Assembly: GCA_048463395.1 (NCBI GenBank)
Contig: DBFWPL010000008.1
Location: 62,001 to 126,000 of the forward strand
DNA: 64,000 nt
From: JAGAJR01 sp048463395
GTDB lineage: Bacteria; Pseudomonadota; Alphaproteobacteria; RF32; CAG-239
Reading direction: 5' to 3'
The notes under the pieces are model-generated. The model did not search any database. It was not told the DNA's origin and saw only the letters and a list, made by a program, of their open reading frames with translations. The position numbers and the translations under genes were made by a program. Positions 35,937-44,671 of this stretch are shown here, piece by piece (the first letter of the stretch is position 1; each line of letters opens with the position of its first letter).

Positions 35937-35986
35937 ATGGATTAGCCAAAAGCAATAAATATTCATTATAAGCCTTAGGAAATAGT

Positions 35987-36724
35987 ATGTTAAAAGACGA
36001 AGATAATTACACATTGGAAGAAAGTATACTTGTAAAAGCATCCGATTTAAAAAATGATGCTGTCGGATTAATGTATCTTATGCCTAACTCGTATCAATAT
36101 GTTTTTACGCCAAATCAAAAAGAATTGTTACAATACACTTGTCGGGGAATAAAGCTTTTGCTTGCAGTGGGAGCTGTTCCTGTAATCAGTGTCAAAAATT
36201 CGCCTTTTGATTGGGAACCAACTTTGAAATATGGAACCAAGAGAGATGAAATTGCAAACAATATCATAAAAGAATTTGAATTTTCTAAAAAAACATATCC
36301 TGACGGAGGAGATGTTTGGTTTGCGATACCGGCTGTTTACACCTATACAAATAATACAAGCTTTCAACAACCTTATTTGCAACTGTTGAGAAACAAATCA
36401 GAACAAACTTTAGAAGAATTAACAATTGAAATACTTGAAACTTTATTAAGCTCTTCAATATCGCTTACTGATATTTTATCCCAAGATAATGAAATATTTA
36501 CTTATAATGTTAAAGCTCAAGAAAAATATGTTACCCATATTCTTACTGCTATTCTTCAATTAGCAAGTACAGTAAAAGAGGATAACGGGAAATTGATTCA
36601 AGACGAATCTTGGGGGCGGACAGCTAAACAAAAAATCGAAAATATAATAACCCAATGGCAGCACTCTCAAAAAATACCCAATGTAATATTTGCTTTACCT
36701 AAATTTATAACCAAGCAGAAATAA
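35987..36724 (+). CDS. Unrecognised AT-rich accessory protein
   Basis: 245 residues, no signal peptide or membrane helix. It has no motif I can name; visible segments include VPVISVKNSPFDWEPTLKYG and GGDVWFAIPAVYTYTNN. Its base composition is clearly AT-richer than the neighbouring housekeeping genes, with many AAA/AAT/ATA codons. It is followed 18 nt later by a barstar-like gene, also AT-rich. The pair resembles clusters of orphan immunity genes that protect against polymorphic toxins. That role is an inference from context only. Confidence 0.65.
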   Translation: MLKDEDNYTLEESILVKASDLKNDAVGLMYLMPNSYQYVFTPNQKELLQYTCRGIKLLLAVGAVPVISVKNSPFDWEPTLKYGTKRDEIANNIIKEFEFSKKTYPDGGDVWFAIPAVYTYTNNTSFQQPYLQLLRNKSEQTLEELTIEILETLLSSSISLTDILSQDNEIFTYNVKAQEKYVTHILTAILQLASTVKEDNGKLIQDESWGRTAKQKIENIITQWQHSQKIPNVIFALPKFITKQK

Positions 36725-36741
36725 CAAAAACGAGCAGAGAA

Positions 36742-37206
36742 ATGAAAATGCAATATTCAACAAGAATACATTTTGTAGTCAATGAGAATGATATACCAAG
36801 CCTTCCCAACTCAAGGCTAATTAAAATCAACTGTGAAAATATTCATACAACTAATGAATTATTTGAAACATTTTCTAATATCTTAGAATTCCCCTCTTAT
36901 TTTGGATGGAATTGGGATGCATTCAATGAATGTTTATGGGATTTGGAATGGATAAAAGATAAATATAATATAAGTAAAGCGGAAATTTATATTTTTAATA
37001 TACAACATTTATTAGACAACGAAAGTATGGAAGAAAAAAGAATCTTTTTTAGTATTATAAATCAGGATTACTCTATTTCTCCTAATGATGAACAAGGAAA
37101 ATTAAATTTTCCTGTAGATATTCAATTATTTTTTAATGATGCAGAAAAAAATAATTTACTCCCGGCACCGGTAACAATGCTTTGGAATTCGGAGATAAGA
37201 GAATGA
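36742..37206 (+). CDS. Barstar-like immunity protein
   Basis: 154 residues. The motif FPSYFGWNWDAFNECLWDLEW matches the barstar core (…YFG.N.DAL.D.L), where an acidic helix plugs the active site of a barnase-type RNase. An N-terminal strand RLIKINCENIHTTNELFETFSNIL also fits. No barnase-like toxin gene is adjacent, so it would be an orphan immunity gene. It is AT-rich like the gene upstream. The first start is ATGAAA at 36742; the next ATG is two codons on. Confidence 0.8.
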   Translation: MKMQYSTRIHFVVNENDIPSLPNSRLIKINCENIHTTNELFETFSNILEFPSYFGWNWDAFNECLWDLEWIKDKYNISKAEIYIFNIQHLLDNESMEEKRIFFSIINQDYSISPNDEQGKLNFPVDIQLFFNDAEKNNLLPAPVTMLWNSEIRE

Positions 37207-37250
37207 AAAAATTATTTTGACAGCAATAGTACATTTTATATGCCTTATAA

Positions 37251-37331
37251 ATGTATTGGTTTGACTGTTGTGGAACAAACATTTCTGAAACTATGCTTCA
37301 AGAAATGAGATATGAAACGCTGCTTAGTTAA
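37251..37331 (+). pseudogene. Possible gene remnant after the barstar-like gene
   Basis: A 26-codon open frame starting ATG and ending TAA (MYWFDCCG…MRYETLLS) has protein-like character but no ribosome-binding site. It could be the 3' tail of a deleted accessory gene. Evidence is weak. Confidence 0.25.
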
Positions 37332-37334
37332 AAT

Positions 37335-37363
37335 AAAAAAACACCCCGTTAGGAGTGTTTTTA
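37335..37363 (-). terminator. Terminator downstream of tRNA-Thr
   Basis: Read on the minus strand, ACACTCC pairs with GGGGTGT (one G-U) around TAAC and is followed by a long T run. It ends the tRNA-Thr transcript. Confidence 0.8.
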
Positions 37364-37364
37364 A

Positions 37365-37440
37365 TGGTGCCGACACACGGACTCGAACCGCGGACCCACT
37401 GATTACAAATCAGTAGCTCTACCAACTGAGCTATGTCGGC
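37365..37440 (-). tRNA. tRNA-Thr (anticodon TGT)
   Basis: Minus strand. The acceptor GCCGACA pairs with TGTCGGC, with discriminator A and an encoded CCA (complement of 37365-37367). The anticodon arm is ACTGA-TTTGTAA-TCAGT, giving TGT. The T-arm GGTTCGAGTCC is canonical. Confidence 0.95.
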
Positions 37441-37525
37441 ATGAATATGTGTGTTTTATAAACGAGCATCTTTTTATTGTCAATAAGTTTTTGTTATTTT
37501 TTATCCAGAAGAGGGTAATGAGTTT

Positions 37526-37554
37526 TTGACAAAAGATTTATTTCTTTTTATTTT
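37526..37554 (+). promoter_or_regulatory. Sigma-70-type promoter for the phosphoesterase gene
   Basis: TTGACA at 37526-37531 and TATTTT at 37549-37554 have a 17-bp spacer, 29 bp before the ATG. Confidence 0.6.
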
Positions 37555-37583
37555 GTAATTGATATTTCAAATTACGGGTAATT

Positions 37584-38576
37584 ATGTTTATGAAAAAATG
37601 TAAGGTACTGTTTATTACGGGATATGGTTTTATTTTCCTTTCTTTACTTTTGGCCGCTATCAGAAGTCATTTAATTTATTTTTTTGATGAGGCTGTTGAG
37701 CGTAATTATGTTGTTCCTTCAGGTAAAATGTTTGTTCCGGAAAAGGATGCTTTTATCTTTTCGGCTGTCAGTGATACAGGCGGAGAGAATGGTTCTCTTG
37801 AAAAAATTATAAACCAAGCGAGAGGAACAGGTGCAGAATTTATTTTGCATTTGGGGGATTTGGTTCGTTATAAAACTCCCAGTCATTTTGATTGGATTGT
37901 TTCAGAATTGGAAGGAAAGCTTAAGGGAGTTCCTTTTTATATGATTCCCGGAAATCATGAAATTGAAAATGAAGAAGGGGTTGTTGACAAGACTACTTAT
38001 ATGGAAATTTTCGGTCAAACGTATTATTGGTTTAGTTATGGGAGCACATTGTTTATCGGTTTGGACAGTTCTGAGGGAACCCTTGATAAAGAGCAACTGC
38101 GTTGGCTTAAATTGACTTTGGAAAAAATTCGTCCGTATTTTAAATATTGTGTTATTTATTCTCATGTGCCGCCGACCAGCGGAACAAAAATTATTGATAA
38201 ACATTTGCTGCCGAAAACTTCACAAGAATTTGCCTCTTTGATTTCAGAGCATAATGTTTCATTGTTGCTTTTTGGTCATGTGCATTATTTTTCCAATGAA
38301 ACATTTGCCGGAGTGCCGATGTATACTTTGCCGGCGTCCGGTCAGGAATCTCGGGATATGGAAAAGATTAAGCCTGGGTATTTAATGATTTCCGTGACTC
38401 CGGAGGGGATTCACAGTCATGTTAAATATCTGAGAAAAACGAGAAGTACGGAGCGTTTTGAGGCTTTTTTAAGCCACGCATTGGTTAAAGATGAAATCAG
38501 AGTTATATCTCTCTGGCTGTTTGGGGCAGGAGTTGTTTTGTTGTTATTGGCTTGGTTTATGAAAAAACGCGGTTAA
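37584..38576 (+). CDS. Membrane-anchored calcineurin-like metallophosphoesterase
   Basis: 330 residues. An N-terminal membrane helix (FITGYGFIFLSLLLAAI) and a C-terminal helix (VISLWLFGAGVVLLLLAWFM) hold a catalytic domain outside the membrane. Metal-binding motifs are in order: AVSDTGGE (near 60), LHLGDLVRY, PGNHEIE, YSHVPP and FGHVHY. The first motif has D-x-G rather than D-x-H, a variation seen in some members. The substrate is unknown. It stands at the head of the surface-glycan block, facing the next gene convergently. Confidence 0.85.
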   Translation: MFMKKCKVLFITGYGFIFLSLLLAAIRSHLIYFFDEAVERNYVVPSGKMFVPEKDAFIFSAVSDTGGENGSLEKIINQARGTGAEFILHLGDLVRYKTPSHFDWIVSELEGKLKGVPFYMIPGNHEIENEEGVVDKTTYMEIFGQTYYWFSYGSTLFIGLDSSEGTLDKEQLRWLKLTLEKIRPYFKYCVIYSHVPPTSGTKIIDKHLLPKTSQEFASLISEHNVSLLLFGHVHYFSNETFAGVPMYTLPASGQESRDMEKIKPGYLMISVTPEGIHSHVKYLRKTRSTERFEAFLSHALVKDEIRVISLWLFGAGVVLLLLAWFMKKRG

Positions 38577-38582
38577 TGATTT

Positions 38583-39512
38583 TTACAAAGATTGAATTTC
38601 CTGGATTATCTGTTTGTTAATGTCTTCCGGGGAATCAATATTGGTGTTATATTCGATAACGTCTTTTGAACAAAACGGAAATTTATTCAAGTTATACATT
38701 GGTTGAATATCTGTGATGGCTGGGTTTGTCGTATAAATAATCCGCAACGGCTTGTTTATCAGACAAAGCAAGTCAATCAGGCCGGAACGTAGGGCGATAA
38801 TCATTTTACAATGAGAGGCGACAAAATACGTTTCCTCAATCGTGAGGATATTATCTCCTTTGGATTTATTTATGAATATCTGATATTTTTTATTTTGGGC
38901 AGCATTAATTACCGATGACCAAAATGTTTCCGGCAAAGGTGTTAAAGATAATGCTTCATCAGAGATAAATATTAAATTCTTAAGAGATAGTCCCATTTTT
39001 TCCAGTTTCTTTGTTGCGGATATTTGGGCTTCTTCGGAAATAATCGGGGTGGCATAATTTTGTGTTTGCAGATTTTTTCCTAAGTAATTTTGCCAATTCT
39101 CAAAGAGGTGTTTTTGGGTTAAATTCATTTGTCCTAAGTCGTGGTTACTGAGAACGAATGAAAAGGTGTGCTTTTTATATTCCGAGGTTTCCCAAAAGGA
39201 GATTTTTTCCTTGCATAGAATTGTGGAAACTTCAGGAGCCAGCATTTTAAAAACGTCCAGATGATATTTTTTTGTTACTACAACCATTTCTCCGTTCCAC
39301 CAATGTTTGTACGTTAGGGCGAAAATAACGGCTTCACCTAAGTTTGACTCGATAATTTTGAAATTTTTCCATTTTTTTGAATCAACGCTGGTCAGAACAG
39401 CTTCAAAAAAAGGTCTGCTTTTATATATATTTTTAAATTTTCTTTTGAGTTTTTTTCGATATTTTTTTACAGGGATGAAAAGGCAAAGAAAGTGGAGAAG
39501 ATGATATTTCAT
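38583..39512 (-). CDS. Hypothetical protein of the glycan cluster, possibly glycosyltransferase-like
   Basis: 309 residues, soluble, basic N-terminus (PVKKYRKKLKRKFKNIYK). The C-terminal third has a Rossmann-like rhythm, with SHCKMIIALRSGLIDLLCLINKPLRIIYT resembling the donor-binding half of GT-B enzymes. It is adjacent to, and starts at the stop of, the HAD phosphatase gene on the same strand. No catalytic residues can be named, so the glycosyltransferase idea is tentative. Confidence 0.6.
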   Translation of the reverse strand: MKYHLLHFLCLFIPVKKYRKKLKRKFKNIYKSRPFFEAVLTSVDSKKWKNFKIIESNLGEAVIFALTYKHWWNGEMVVVTKKYHLDVFKMLAPEVSTILCKEKISFWETSEYKKHTFSFVLSNHDLGQMNLTQKHLFENWQNYLGKNLQTQNYATPIISEEAQISATKKLEKMGLSLKNLIFISDEALSLTPLPETFWSSVINAAQNKKYQIFINKSKGDNILTIEETYFVASHCKMIIALRSGLIDLLCLINKPLRIIYTTNPAITDIQPMYNLNKFPFCSKDVIEYNTNIDSPEDINKQIIQEIQSL

Positions 39513-39889
39513 TATAAATCCTCATCGATTTTGAAAGGGATGTTTAAATGTTCGTCTCTTGCTTTATTAACGGCGTAAGCACAAGTTAAACCGGATGGCT
39601 TGTTGTCATTAATAAGCACCCGCTCGCCCATAGGGGCGTTAAAGATGATGTGGTTGTATCTCAAGCCGTTTTGCTTCATAAAATTTTCCAAATTTTCTTT
39701 TTCGGTGTTTTTTCTGCTGGTTAAGAGGATAATCATGTCTTCCGCAGGAATAGCGGCAAAGAGCTCTTTCACACCGTCTAAAAGTGTGTCATAACCATCG
39801 ATTTTGTATCCGTTATGTTTTACTAAAGTACCGTCTACATCAAAAATCCATGTATGGGGAAGTGGAGAAAGTGATAACTTAGCCGGCAT
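39512..39889 (-). CDS. Small HAD-superfamily phosphatase of the glycan cluster
   Basis: 125 residues from the ATG at 39889, which overlaps the stop of the upstream gene (ATGCCGGCTAA), so translation is probably coupled. HAD motif I is WIFDVDGTLVK near residue 15, motif II MIILLTSRK, and the later acidic motif VLINDNKPSG. It is a minimal (cap-less) HAD of the type found in capsule and LPS loci. It likely dephosphorylates a sugar or polyol phosphate made by its neighbours. Confidence 0.82.
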   Translation of the reverse strand: MPAKLSLSPLPHTWIFDVDGTLVKHNGYKIDGYDTLLDGVKELFAAIPAEDMIILLTSRKNTEKENLENFMKQNGLRYNHIIFNAPMGERVLINDNKPSGLTCAYAVNKARDEHLNIPFKIDEDL

Positions 39890-41393
39890 ATTGCAAATAT
39901 TCCTCAAGTTCCAACAAACCTTTATAGAAAGCTCCGCAGATTGCGTCGTAATCTTCCCAAGCGTAAGTTGTCAGGCTTAACCAGATTATGGCGTGGAGTA
40001 ATTTGATTTTTCTTTTGTCGGCTCCGGTAAACTTAAAGAAATCTTCTTCCAGTTCTTTCCAGTTGTTAGATACGATCATTAAATCTACGCCGTCATCCGT
40101 AATTTCCAATGAAAAGTTTTTGCGGTTAAACTGATCATAGTCGCCGACAACGGAATAGTAAAGTTTGGCCCAATCATAATCTACATCACCGTAGAGTTTT
40201 GTTTGACCGAAATAACCTCGGGGGTCAAGTAAAATCGGGCGGATGTTGTCTGTTTCTATCATCATGTTATGAAATGTACAATCTCCGTGGGTCAGATAAA
40301 ATTTATCAGGATACATTTGGCGGATGTTATTGATGATTTTATCTTTTATTGCGAAAATATTTCGGCATTTTTTTCCGTTGATTGTAATAAATTCGTCTTT
40401 TGCAAAAGGGACCAGTTCCCGTACTTTGTCCAAACGGTCAAAGGTTTTGGTTATGTAATTGTTTTCGCAGTCTTCTTTGCTGGCGTTTATCGGAGCTGTA
40501 AGTTTATGCAAGTCTTTTAACGCCGTTATGATTTTATCAAGCAGGGCTTTTTTGAAACCTTTGGTTAAAAAGGCATATTCAAAGATGTTTTCGCCTTTTA
40601 TTTTTTCCATGACCAACGGATCGTAGCCGTAAATTTTAGGAATGTTGGTGTAGCCGAGTTCCGTTACTTTTTTGTACCATACAATTTCATCTGCGGCTAA
40701 TTTGCGGCCTTGTTCGTCAATAGGATATTTTAAGACAATATCTCCCTTAAATTCCATTTTGTTAAAAGGTCGGCATTTGGGTTTGTTTAATTCGTTTTGA
40801 AAATAGGAAAGCATGGTGCCGATTTCCAGTCCGCCGTACATGTTCAGACGTTCAAAAGGTATGTTTTGGGAAGATAAATAACGGACAAATTCGCCTTCAT
40901 CGGGAACATCGCTTATTTGTTGTTTGTTTTTGAAAAGAAACAATCCGGCAACACCGTTTTCCTGAGAAGGTTCTTCAATAAAAGTATTGTTGACATAGGA
41001 CCAACGACAAGGAAAATCTTTTGAAATTCCTAAATAATTTTGTGTCAAATCTTGAGGTAAGCCTACTTCGGAAAGAACAAGATCACACCAGATTAACATA
41101 AAAGGGGTTTCGTTTGGGAGTTTTTTCAGAGCATCCGAAATTCCGGAGCAAGTTCCTTTTTTATTGGCGTCAATGACTTCAAAATCGACTTTGGCAAAAG
41201 CTTTCAGGTATTTTTTTAACACATCTTTTTTGTAGTCGGCAATTATTTTGAATTTTGCTTGCGGATATTTTTTGAAAAGGTGAAAAATCATCGGCAAATT
41301 GTCGACAGGAACCAGTGCTTTGGGTTTGTTGGTAGTTAATGTTTCCAGTCTGGTGCCTTTGCCGCCGGCTTGGATAATAATGTGATTCAGCAT
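39879..41393 (-). CDS. Bifunctional nucleotidyltransferase / phosphotransferase (kinase) for surface glycan precursor
   Basis: 504 residues with two domains. Residues 1-230 are a sugar-phosphate-type nucleotidyltransferase (IIIQAGGKGTRLETLTTNKPKALVPVDNLPM in part: QAGGKGTRL, KPKALVPV; then WCDLVLSE). Residues 235-504 are a choline/aminoglycoside-kinase-like fold (LVMEKIKGENIF, YLTHGDCTFHNMMIE with catalytic HGD, and LLDPRGYFG with the metal Asp). Fusions like this activate small alcohols or sugars as NDP derivatives for glycan decoration, similar in principle to LicA+LicC. The substrate is not deducible. It is coupled to the HAD phosphatase. Confidence 0.82.
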   Translation of the reverse strand: MLNHIIIQAGGKGTRLETLTTNKPKALVPVDNLPMIFHLFKKYPQAKFKIIADYKKDVLKKYLKAFAKVDFEVIDANKKGTCSGISDALKKLPNETPFMLIWCDLVLSEVGLPQDLTQNYLGISKDFPCRWSYVNNTFIEEPSQENGVAGLFLFKNKQQISDVPDEGEFVRYLSSQNIPFERLNMYGGLEIGTMLSYFQNELNKPKCRPFNKMEFKGDIVLKYPIDEQGRKLAADEIVWYKKVTELGYTNIPKIYGYDPLVMEKIKGENIFEYAFLTKGFKKALLDKIITALKDLHKLTAPINASKEDCENNYITKTFDRLDKVRELVPFAKDEFITINGKKCRNIFAIKDKIINNIRQMYPDKFYLTHGDCTFHNMMIETDNIRPILLDPRGYFGQTKLYGDVDYDWAKLYYSVVGDYDQFNRKNFSLEITDDGVDLMIVSNNWKELEEDFFKFTGADKRKIKLLHAIIWLSLTTYAWEDYDAICGAFYKGLLELEEYLQYAG

Positions 41394-41460
41394 ATAAGTT
41401 CCCCTTTGCTCTTCATCCGAAGCGAAATGATTGCAATAAATTGCAATTAGAAATTGAGCC

Positions 41461-41517
41461 TATTTTTGTATAATTTTAATGGGGAGTCAATGCTTATTTT
41501 GTCTATGTGAGCAGATT
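41461..41517. repeat. 57-bp direct repeat, copy 1
   Basis: Matches 42468-42524 at 55 of 57 positions, same orientation, 1007 bp apart. It lies in the upstream region of the nucleotidyltransferase-kinase gene (minus strand) and contains a TTGACT box on that strand, so it may be a promoter region. Confidence 0.9.
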
Positions 41518-41539
41518 GTTTTATGTGATTTTAATGTGT

Positions 41540-42436
41540 TTAGTCCGGGGCGAAGAATTTGACAGCGGTTTCCAGTTGGGAAACTTTAGCTTCTTTTAAG
41601 TACCAATCATAGGCTTTGGCAATATGACCGAAATCCAGAGCTTGATACCCTTTCAGAGCCAAATCATAAGCCAGAACGGTTGCCGTCGGACCCAAAATGA
41701 TGATAATCAGCCGGTTTTTATCAATGTTGCAGGCTTGTTTCAAAATCTCGTCGTAATGTTCAAAAGCATCGGAAGCCGGAGCGTATTGATATTTAACGGA
41801 TTTGGCAAAGTCAAAAATATTGTGTTTGATTTCATCAAAGACAGATTTTCCGCAGATGATGGTTATGTCTTTGTCTTTCCATATGGAAATCATCTTATCA
41901 AAATAAGATTTGAAGTCGTAATCAATATATTTGGTGTATGCCAGCGTCATTTCGGCAGGATAAAATACTGAGTTCGGAGAAGTGTATTTTCTGACGATTT
42001 CATCATATTTGTTGGCAAAGTTACGGGAAAAATGGCGGTTAAATTTGTTGGTATTTTCCCGGTCGGAATAATAGCTCTCCGGTATTGCCACCATAATTTC
42101 AGGTTTTTGTGAAGAGAGCACTTCAATTAAGCGTTTGGAGAGTTTAGGTGAAGCTTTTTGAAACGGGATGTTTTGACCGATACACAGGTTTAATTCTCCG
42201 TCGCCGAAACGGCAGAGACTGGCTTTATCCTTGTTTATTTTTTCAATACATTCGTCAATGCCTTTTATTTGCGGCGGGCACATTTTGCCAAGGCTGGCAA
42301 TGACTTCATATTTATAATTATCGAGAATTTCGTTGAGATAATCCAGAGAAACGGAGTTTTGTGTTTTTTTGTGGTCTTTTTGCAGATCAACTTTAAACAA
42401 TATATAAAGGTTTTTAAAAAAACGTCCGAAGTTCAT
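41540..42436 (-). CDS. GT-D fold glycosyltransferase (DUF1792-like)
   Basis: 298 residues. The GT-D signature SLCRFGDGELNLCIGQNIPFQ near residue 80 carries the DGE metal-binding motif. The conserved end LGPTATVLAYDLALKGYQALDFGHI is also present. GT-D enzymes elongate O-glycans and cell-wall glycans in bacteria. The gene is exactly bracketed by two 57-bp direct repeats, suggesting it came in, or was moved, as a cassette. The start at 42436 fits the family. Confidence 0.82.
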   Translation of the reverse strand: MNFGRFFKNLYILFKVDLQKDHKKTQNSVSLDYLNEILDNYKYEVIASLGKMCPPQIKGIDECIEKINKDKASLCRFGDGELNLCIGQNIPFQKASPKLSKRLIEVLSSQKPEIMVAIPESYYSDRENTNKFNRHFSRNFANKYDEIVRKYTSPNSVFYPAEMTLAYTKYIDYDFKSYFDKMISIWKDKDITIICGKSVFDEIKHNIFDFAKSVKYQYAPASDAFEHYDEILKQACNIDKNRLIIIILGPTATVLAYDLALKGYQALDFGHIAKAYDWYLKEAKVSQLETAVKFFAPD

Positions 42437-42467
42437 GGTTCTTTATCCAAAAATATTCAATTGGACG

Positions 42468-42524
42468 TATTTTTGTATACTTTTAATAGGGAGTCAATGC
42501 TTATTTTGTCTATGTGAGCAGATT
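42468..42524. repeat. 57-bp direct repeat, copy 2
   Basis: Second copy of the element at 41461-41517, with two mismatches. It lies upstream of the GT-D gene and just touches the stop codon of the DUF1796-like gene (42523). Confidence 0.9.
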
Positions 42525-43290
42525 ACAGCTTGAAATGCTTTTTTATTTTTTTTCGCCACGGACGGTATGGCACGAACAGGCAGATTGTTTTTACCAAGGC
42601 TTTTTTGCCGGAAGCCAGAAATTTTCGTTTCAATTGTCCTTTGCATTTTAATTTTTGGAAAACAGGCATACAGTTTTTTATGTCGCCCATAGTCAGTTCG
42701 TTTCCGTCTTTATCGAATCCTTGAGTTTTCATCCGGATTTTGGTTATAAACGGTAAAGGATGAGAGATTTCTTTTTCTCCGGCAGATTTAGAATCGTCAT
42801 TTTCCATGAGTAAGAAGTCCGGATGAGATTTGAATTTTTCGTGTATGCGGGAGCAAAGTTCAATATCTTTTTCCGTAATGTCTTTATTGTTTCTTGAGAA
42901 CCATAGCAACAGGATTTTTTGTTCAGAATCGAGGTTGTCCAGAAAGCGTTTGCAACGACGGTTGTATTTTTCTTTTACTTCAGGAAAACTTGTTTCTAAA
43001 GGAACATCTTTGGAAAAATCATGAAAGTAATAAAAGCCGTTAGAGGTGTTTTCATAATAGTCGCAAAGCTCATCGTTGAACATTTTCGGGTCTTTGGGCA
43101 GGAATTTTAAGTCCCCGATTTCCAGAAAATGTTCAAAACGGTTGAGAATCAGGTTCATTCTGGTTTCAAAATCCGCATGAGTCAGCCAGTCAAAAGGACC
43201 GGATGTGCTCCTGAGTTTGTTTTTCAGCATATACATTGAACAGCCGCAATCGGCTCCGACGGAATAAATCAAATCATATTTTTCAGACAT
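42523..43290 (-). CDS. DUF1796-like putative cysteine peptidase
   Basis: 255 residues. The N-terminus YDLIYSVGADCGCSMYMLKNKLRS, then GPFDWL, matches the DUF1796 'papain-like cysteine peptidase' pattern (S.G.dC.. R..G.R..S.PFDW). LLWFSRNNKDIT and a basic C-terminus follow. Such proteins often sit in glycan-synthesis loci; peptidase activity is a database name and is not established. It starts 2 nt after the glycosyltransferase gene upstream, so the two are co-translated. Confidence 0.75.
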   Translation of the reverse strand: MSEKYDLIYSVGADCGCSMYMLKNKLRSTSGPFDWLTHADFETRMNLILNRFEHFLEIGDLKFLPKDPKMFNDELCDYYENTSNGFYYFHDFSKDVPLETSFPEVKEKYNRRCKRFLDNLDSEQKILLLWFSRNNKDITEKDIELCSRIHEKFKSHPDFLLMENDDSKSAGEKEISHPLPFITKIRMKTQGFDKDGNELTMGDIKNCMPVFQKLKCKGQLKRKFLASGKKALVKTICLFVPYRPWRKKIKKHFKL

Positions 43291-43291
43291 A

Positions 43292-44530
43292 TTACACCTT
43301 TTGCCGGGCAGGGAAAACTTTGTTAATGGTGTTCATGAAGTTTTGCTCGTAAACTTCATTGGTGGAGGTTTGTAAAAACAGCTTTCTGGAAAGTGCCCCC
43401 ATTTCAGGAATCTTATCAGCATTCCGGATTATCCGGAGCATTTTATCCGCCAAGTCGTCAATGTCGCCGGTGTGGGTAATAAAGCCGTTGTTTCCTTCGT
43501 TAATAAGGTAAGCAGTACCTACGTTTGAACTGATAATCAGCGGTTTGCCGAGCATGGCGGCTTCAATGGCAACGAGAGGATTACAGTCGTCTCTTGACGG
43601 AACCAGAAAAACGTCCATCTCCCGAAAAGTTTCAAACTTTTGTTTTTGGTCGGAAATGGTCGGATGCCAGAAAATGTCCGGATGATTTTTATATTGCTCA
43701 TAAGTCGGGGCGGCACTGTCGGTTATATTCCCGATAACGTGCAGTTCCGCGGTGTTTTCCGGAAGTTTGGCAAAAGCGGCACAGCAGACGTCAATTCCTT
43801 TGCGGAGCGACATTGCCCCGATGATGGTAAACTTGACGGGACTTTGTGCCTGTCGTTTGGTTTCTTTGTAAGAATCATCGGCGGAATTATGGCAAATGTT
43901 GATTTCCGAATTAGTAAATTCTTTAATGAATTGTGCCGAGTATTCGCTCGGGGTCAGTATCTTTTTGACGCGAGCGAGGGATGTTTTGATGTCCGGATCC
44001 ATTTGGACATGGTCATAGAGATTTTTAGCCTCGTGAATATAAAGCAAAGTCGGCAGGATGTTTTGTAATTTCAGGGCTTCGGCATGGGTCAGTATTGTGT
44101 TGCAGATACAGGCATCAAAAGGCCGGCACAAGGTTGAGAGCAGTTCTTCAGGCAGAATGCTTATGTTGCCGAGCAAGGCAAAAGGGATGTTTTCTTGAAT
44201 AAACGTTTCTTTCAGAGGGCCGTCCGTCAGAGAGAGAACGGCGGGAGCGTATCCGTGTTTTTTCAGAATACGGGCAACTTTCAACAACACCAGCGGAGCT
44301 CCAGTAAAAGAGCAATCCGGCGTGATTAAGAGAATCCGCGGAGATTTTGTGTTTTGTTCGACTTGTTTTACAAAAGAGGCGACAGTCTCAGCTGATAAAG
44401 GAAGATTTAAATTCAAAAGTCTACGGTATCGGTTGCGGCGGCTGCGAAATTTTTCTTTTGAGATAAAGTGCAGGGTTCTAAGCAGCTTGTTTCCGGTAAG
44501 CAGGCTTTGATAGTGTAGTTTTTGGAACAT
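43292..44530 (-). CDS. GT4-type glycosyltransferase
   Basis: 412 residues from ATG 44530, preceded by GGGAGAAATAAA. GT-B fold: the N-terminal half has LLITPDCSFTGAPLVLLKVARILKKHGY, here shown only as TGAPLVLLKVA. The C-terminal donor domain has FTIIGAMSLRKGIDVCCAAF, VFLVPSRDDCNPLVAIEAAMLGKP and NNGFIT, the usual E-x7-E region. It would transfer a sugar from an NDP donor to a surface glycan. It is divergent from the GT2 gene at 44672. Confidence 0.88.
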   Translation of the reverse strand: MFQKLHYQSLLTGNKLLRTLHFISKEKFRSRRNRYRRLLNLNLPLSAETVASFVKQVEQNTKSPRILLITPDCSFTGAPLVLLKVARILKKHGYAPAVLSLTDGPLKETFIQENIPFALLGNISILPEELLSTLCRPFDACICNTILTHAEALKLQNILPTLLYIHEAKNLYDHVQMDPDIKTSLARVKKILTPSEYSAQFIKEFTNSEINICHNSADDSYKETKRQAQSPVKFTIIGAMSLRKGIDVCCAAFAKLPENTAELHVIGNITDSAAPTYEQYKNHPDIFWHPTISDQKQKFETFREMDVFLVPSRDDCNPLVAIEAAMLGKPLIISSNVGTAYLINEGNNGFITHTGDIDDLADKMLRIIRNADKIPEMGALSRKLFLQTSTNEVYEQNFMNTINKVFPARQKV

Positions 44531-44671
44531 TTTATTTCTCCCGATTTTTTTCATCATATAAGACGGGAACGAAATGTAAATCTCTTTGACAAAAATATCC
44601 CATAAAGAGGGTTGATATTTTGGGGTTTATTCTTTAAGGTATTTTCTGTCTTTGATTTTAAGGGAGCGAAA

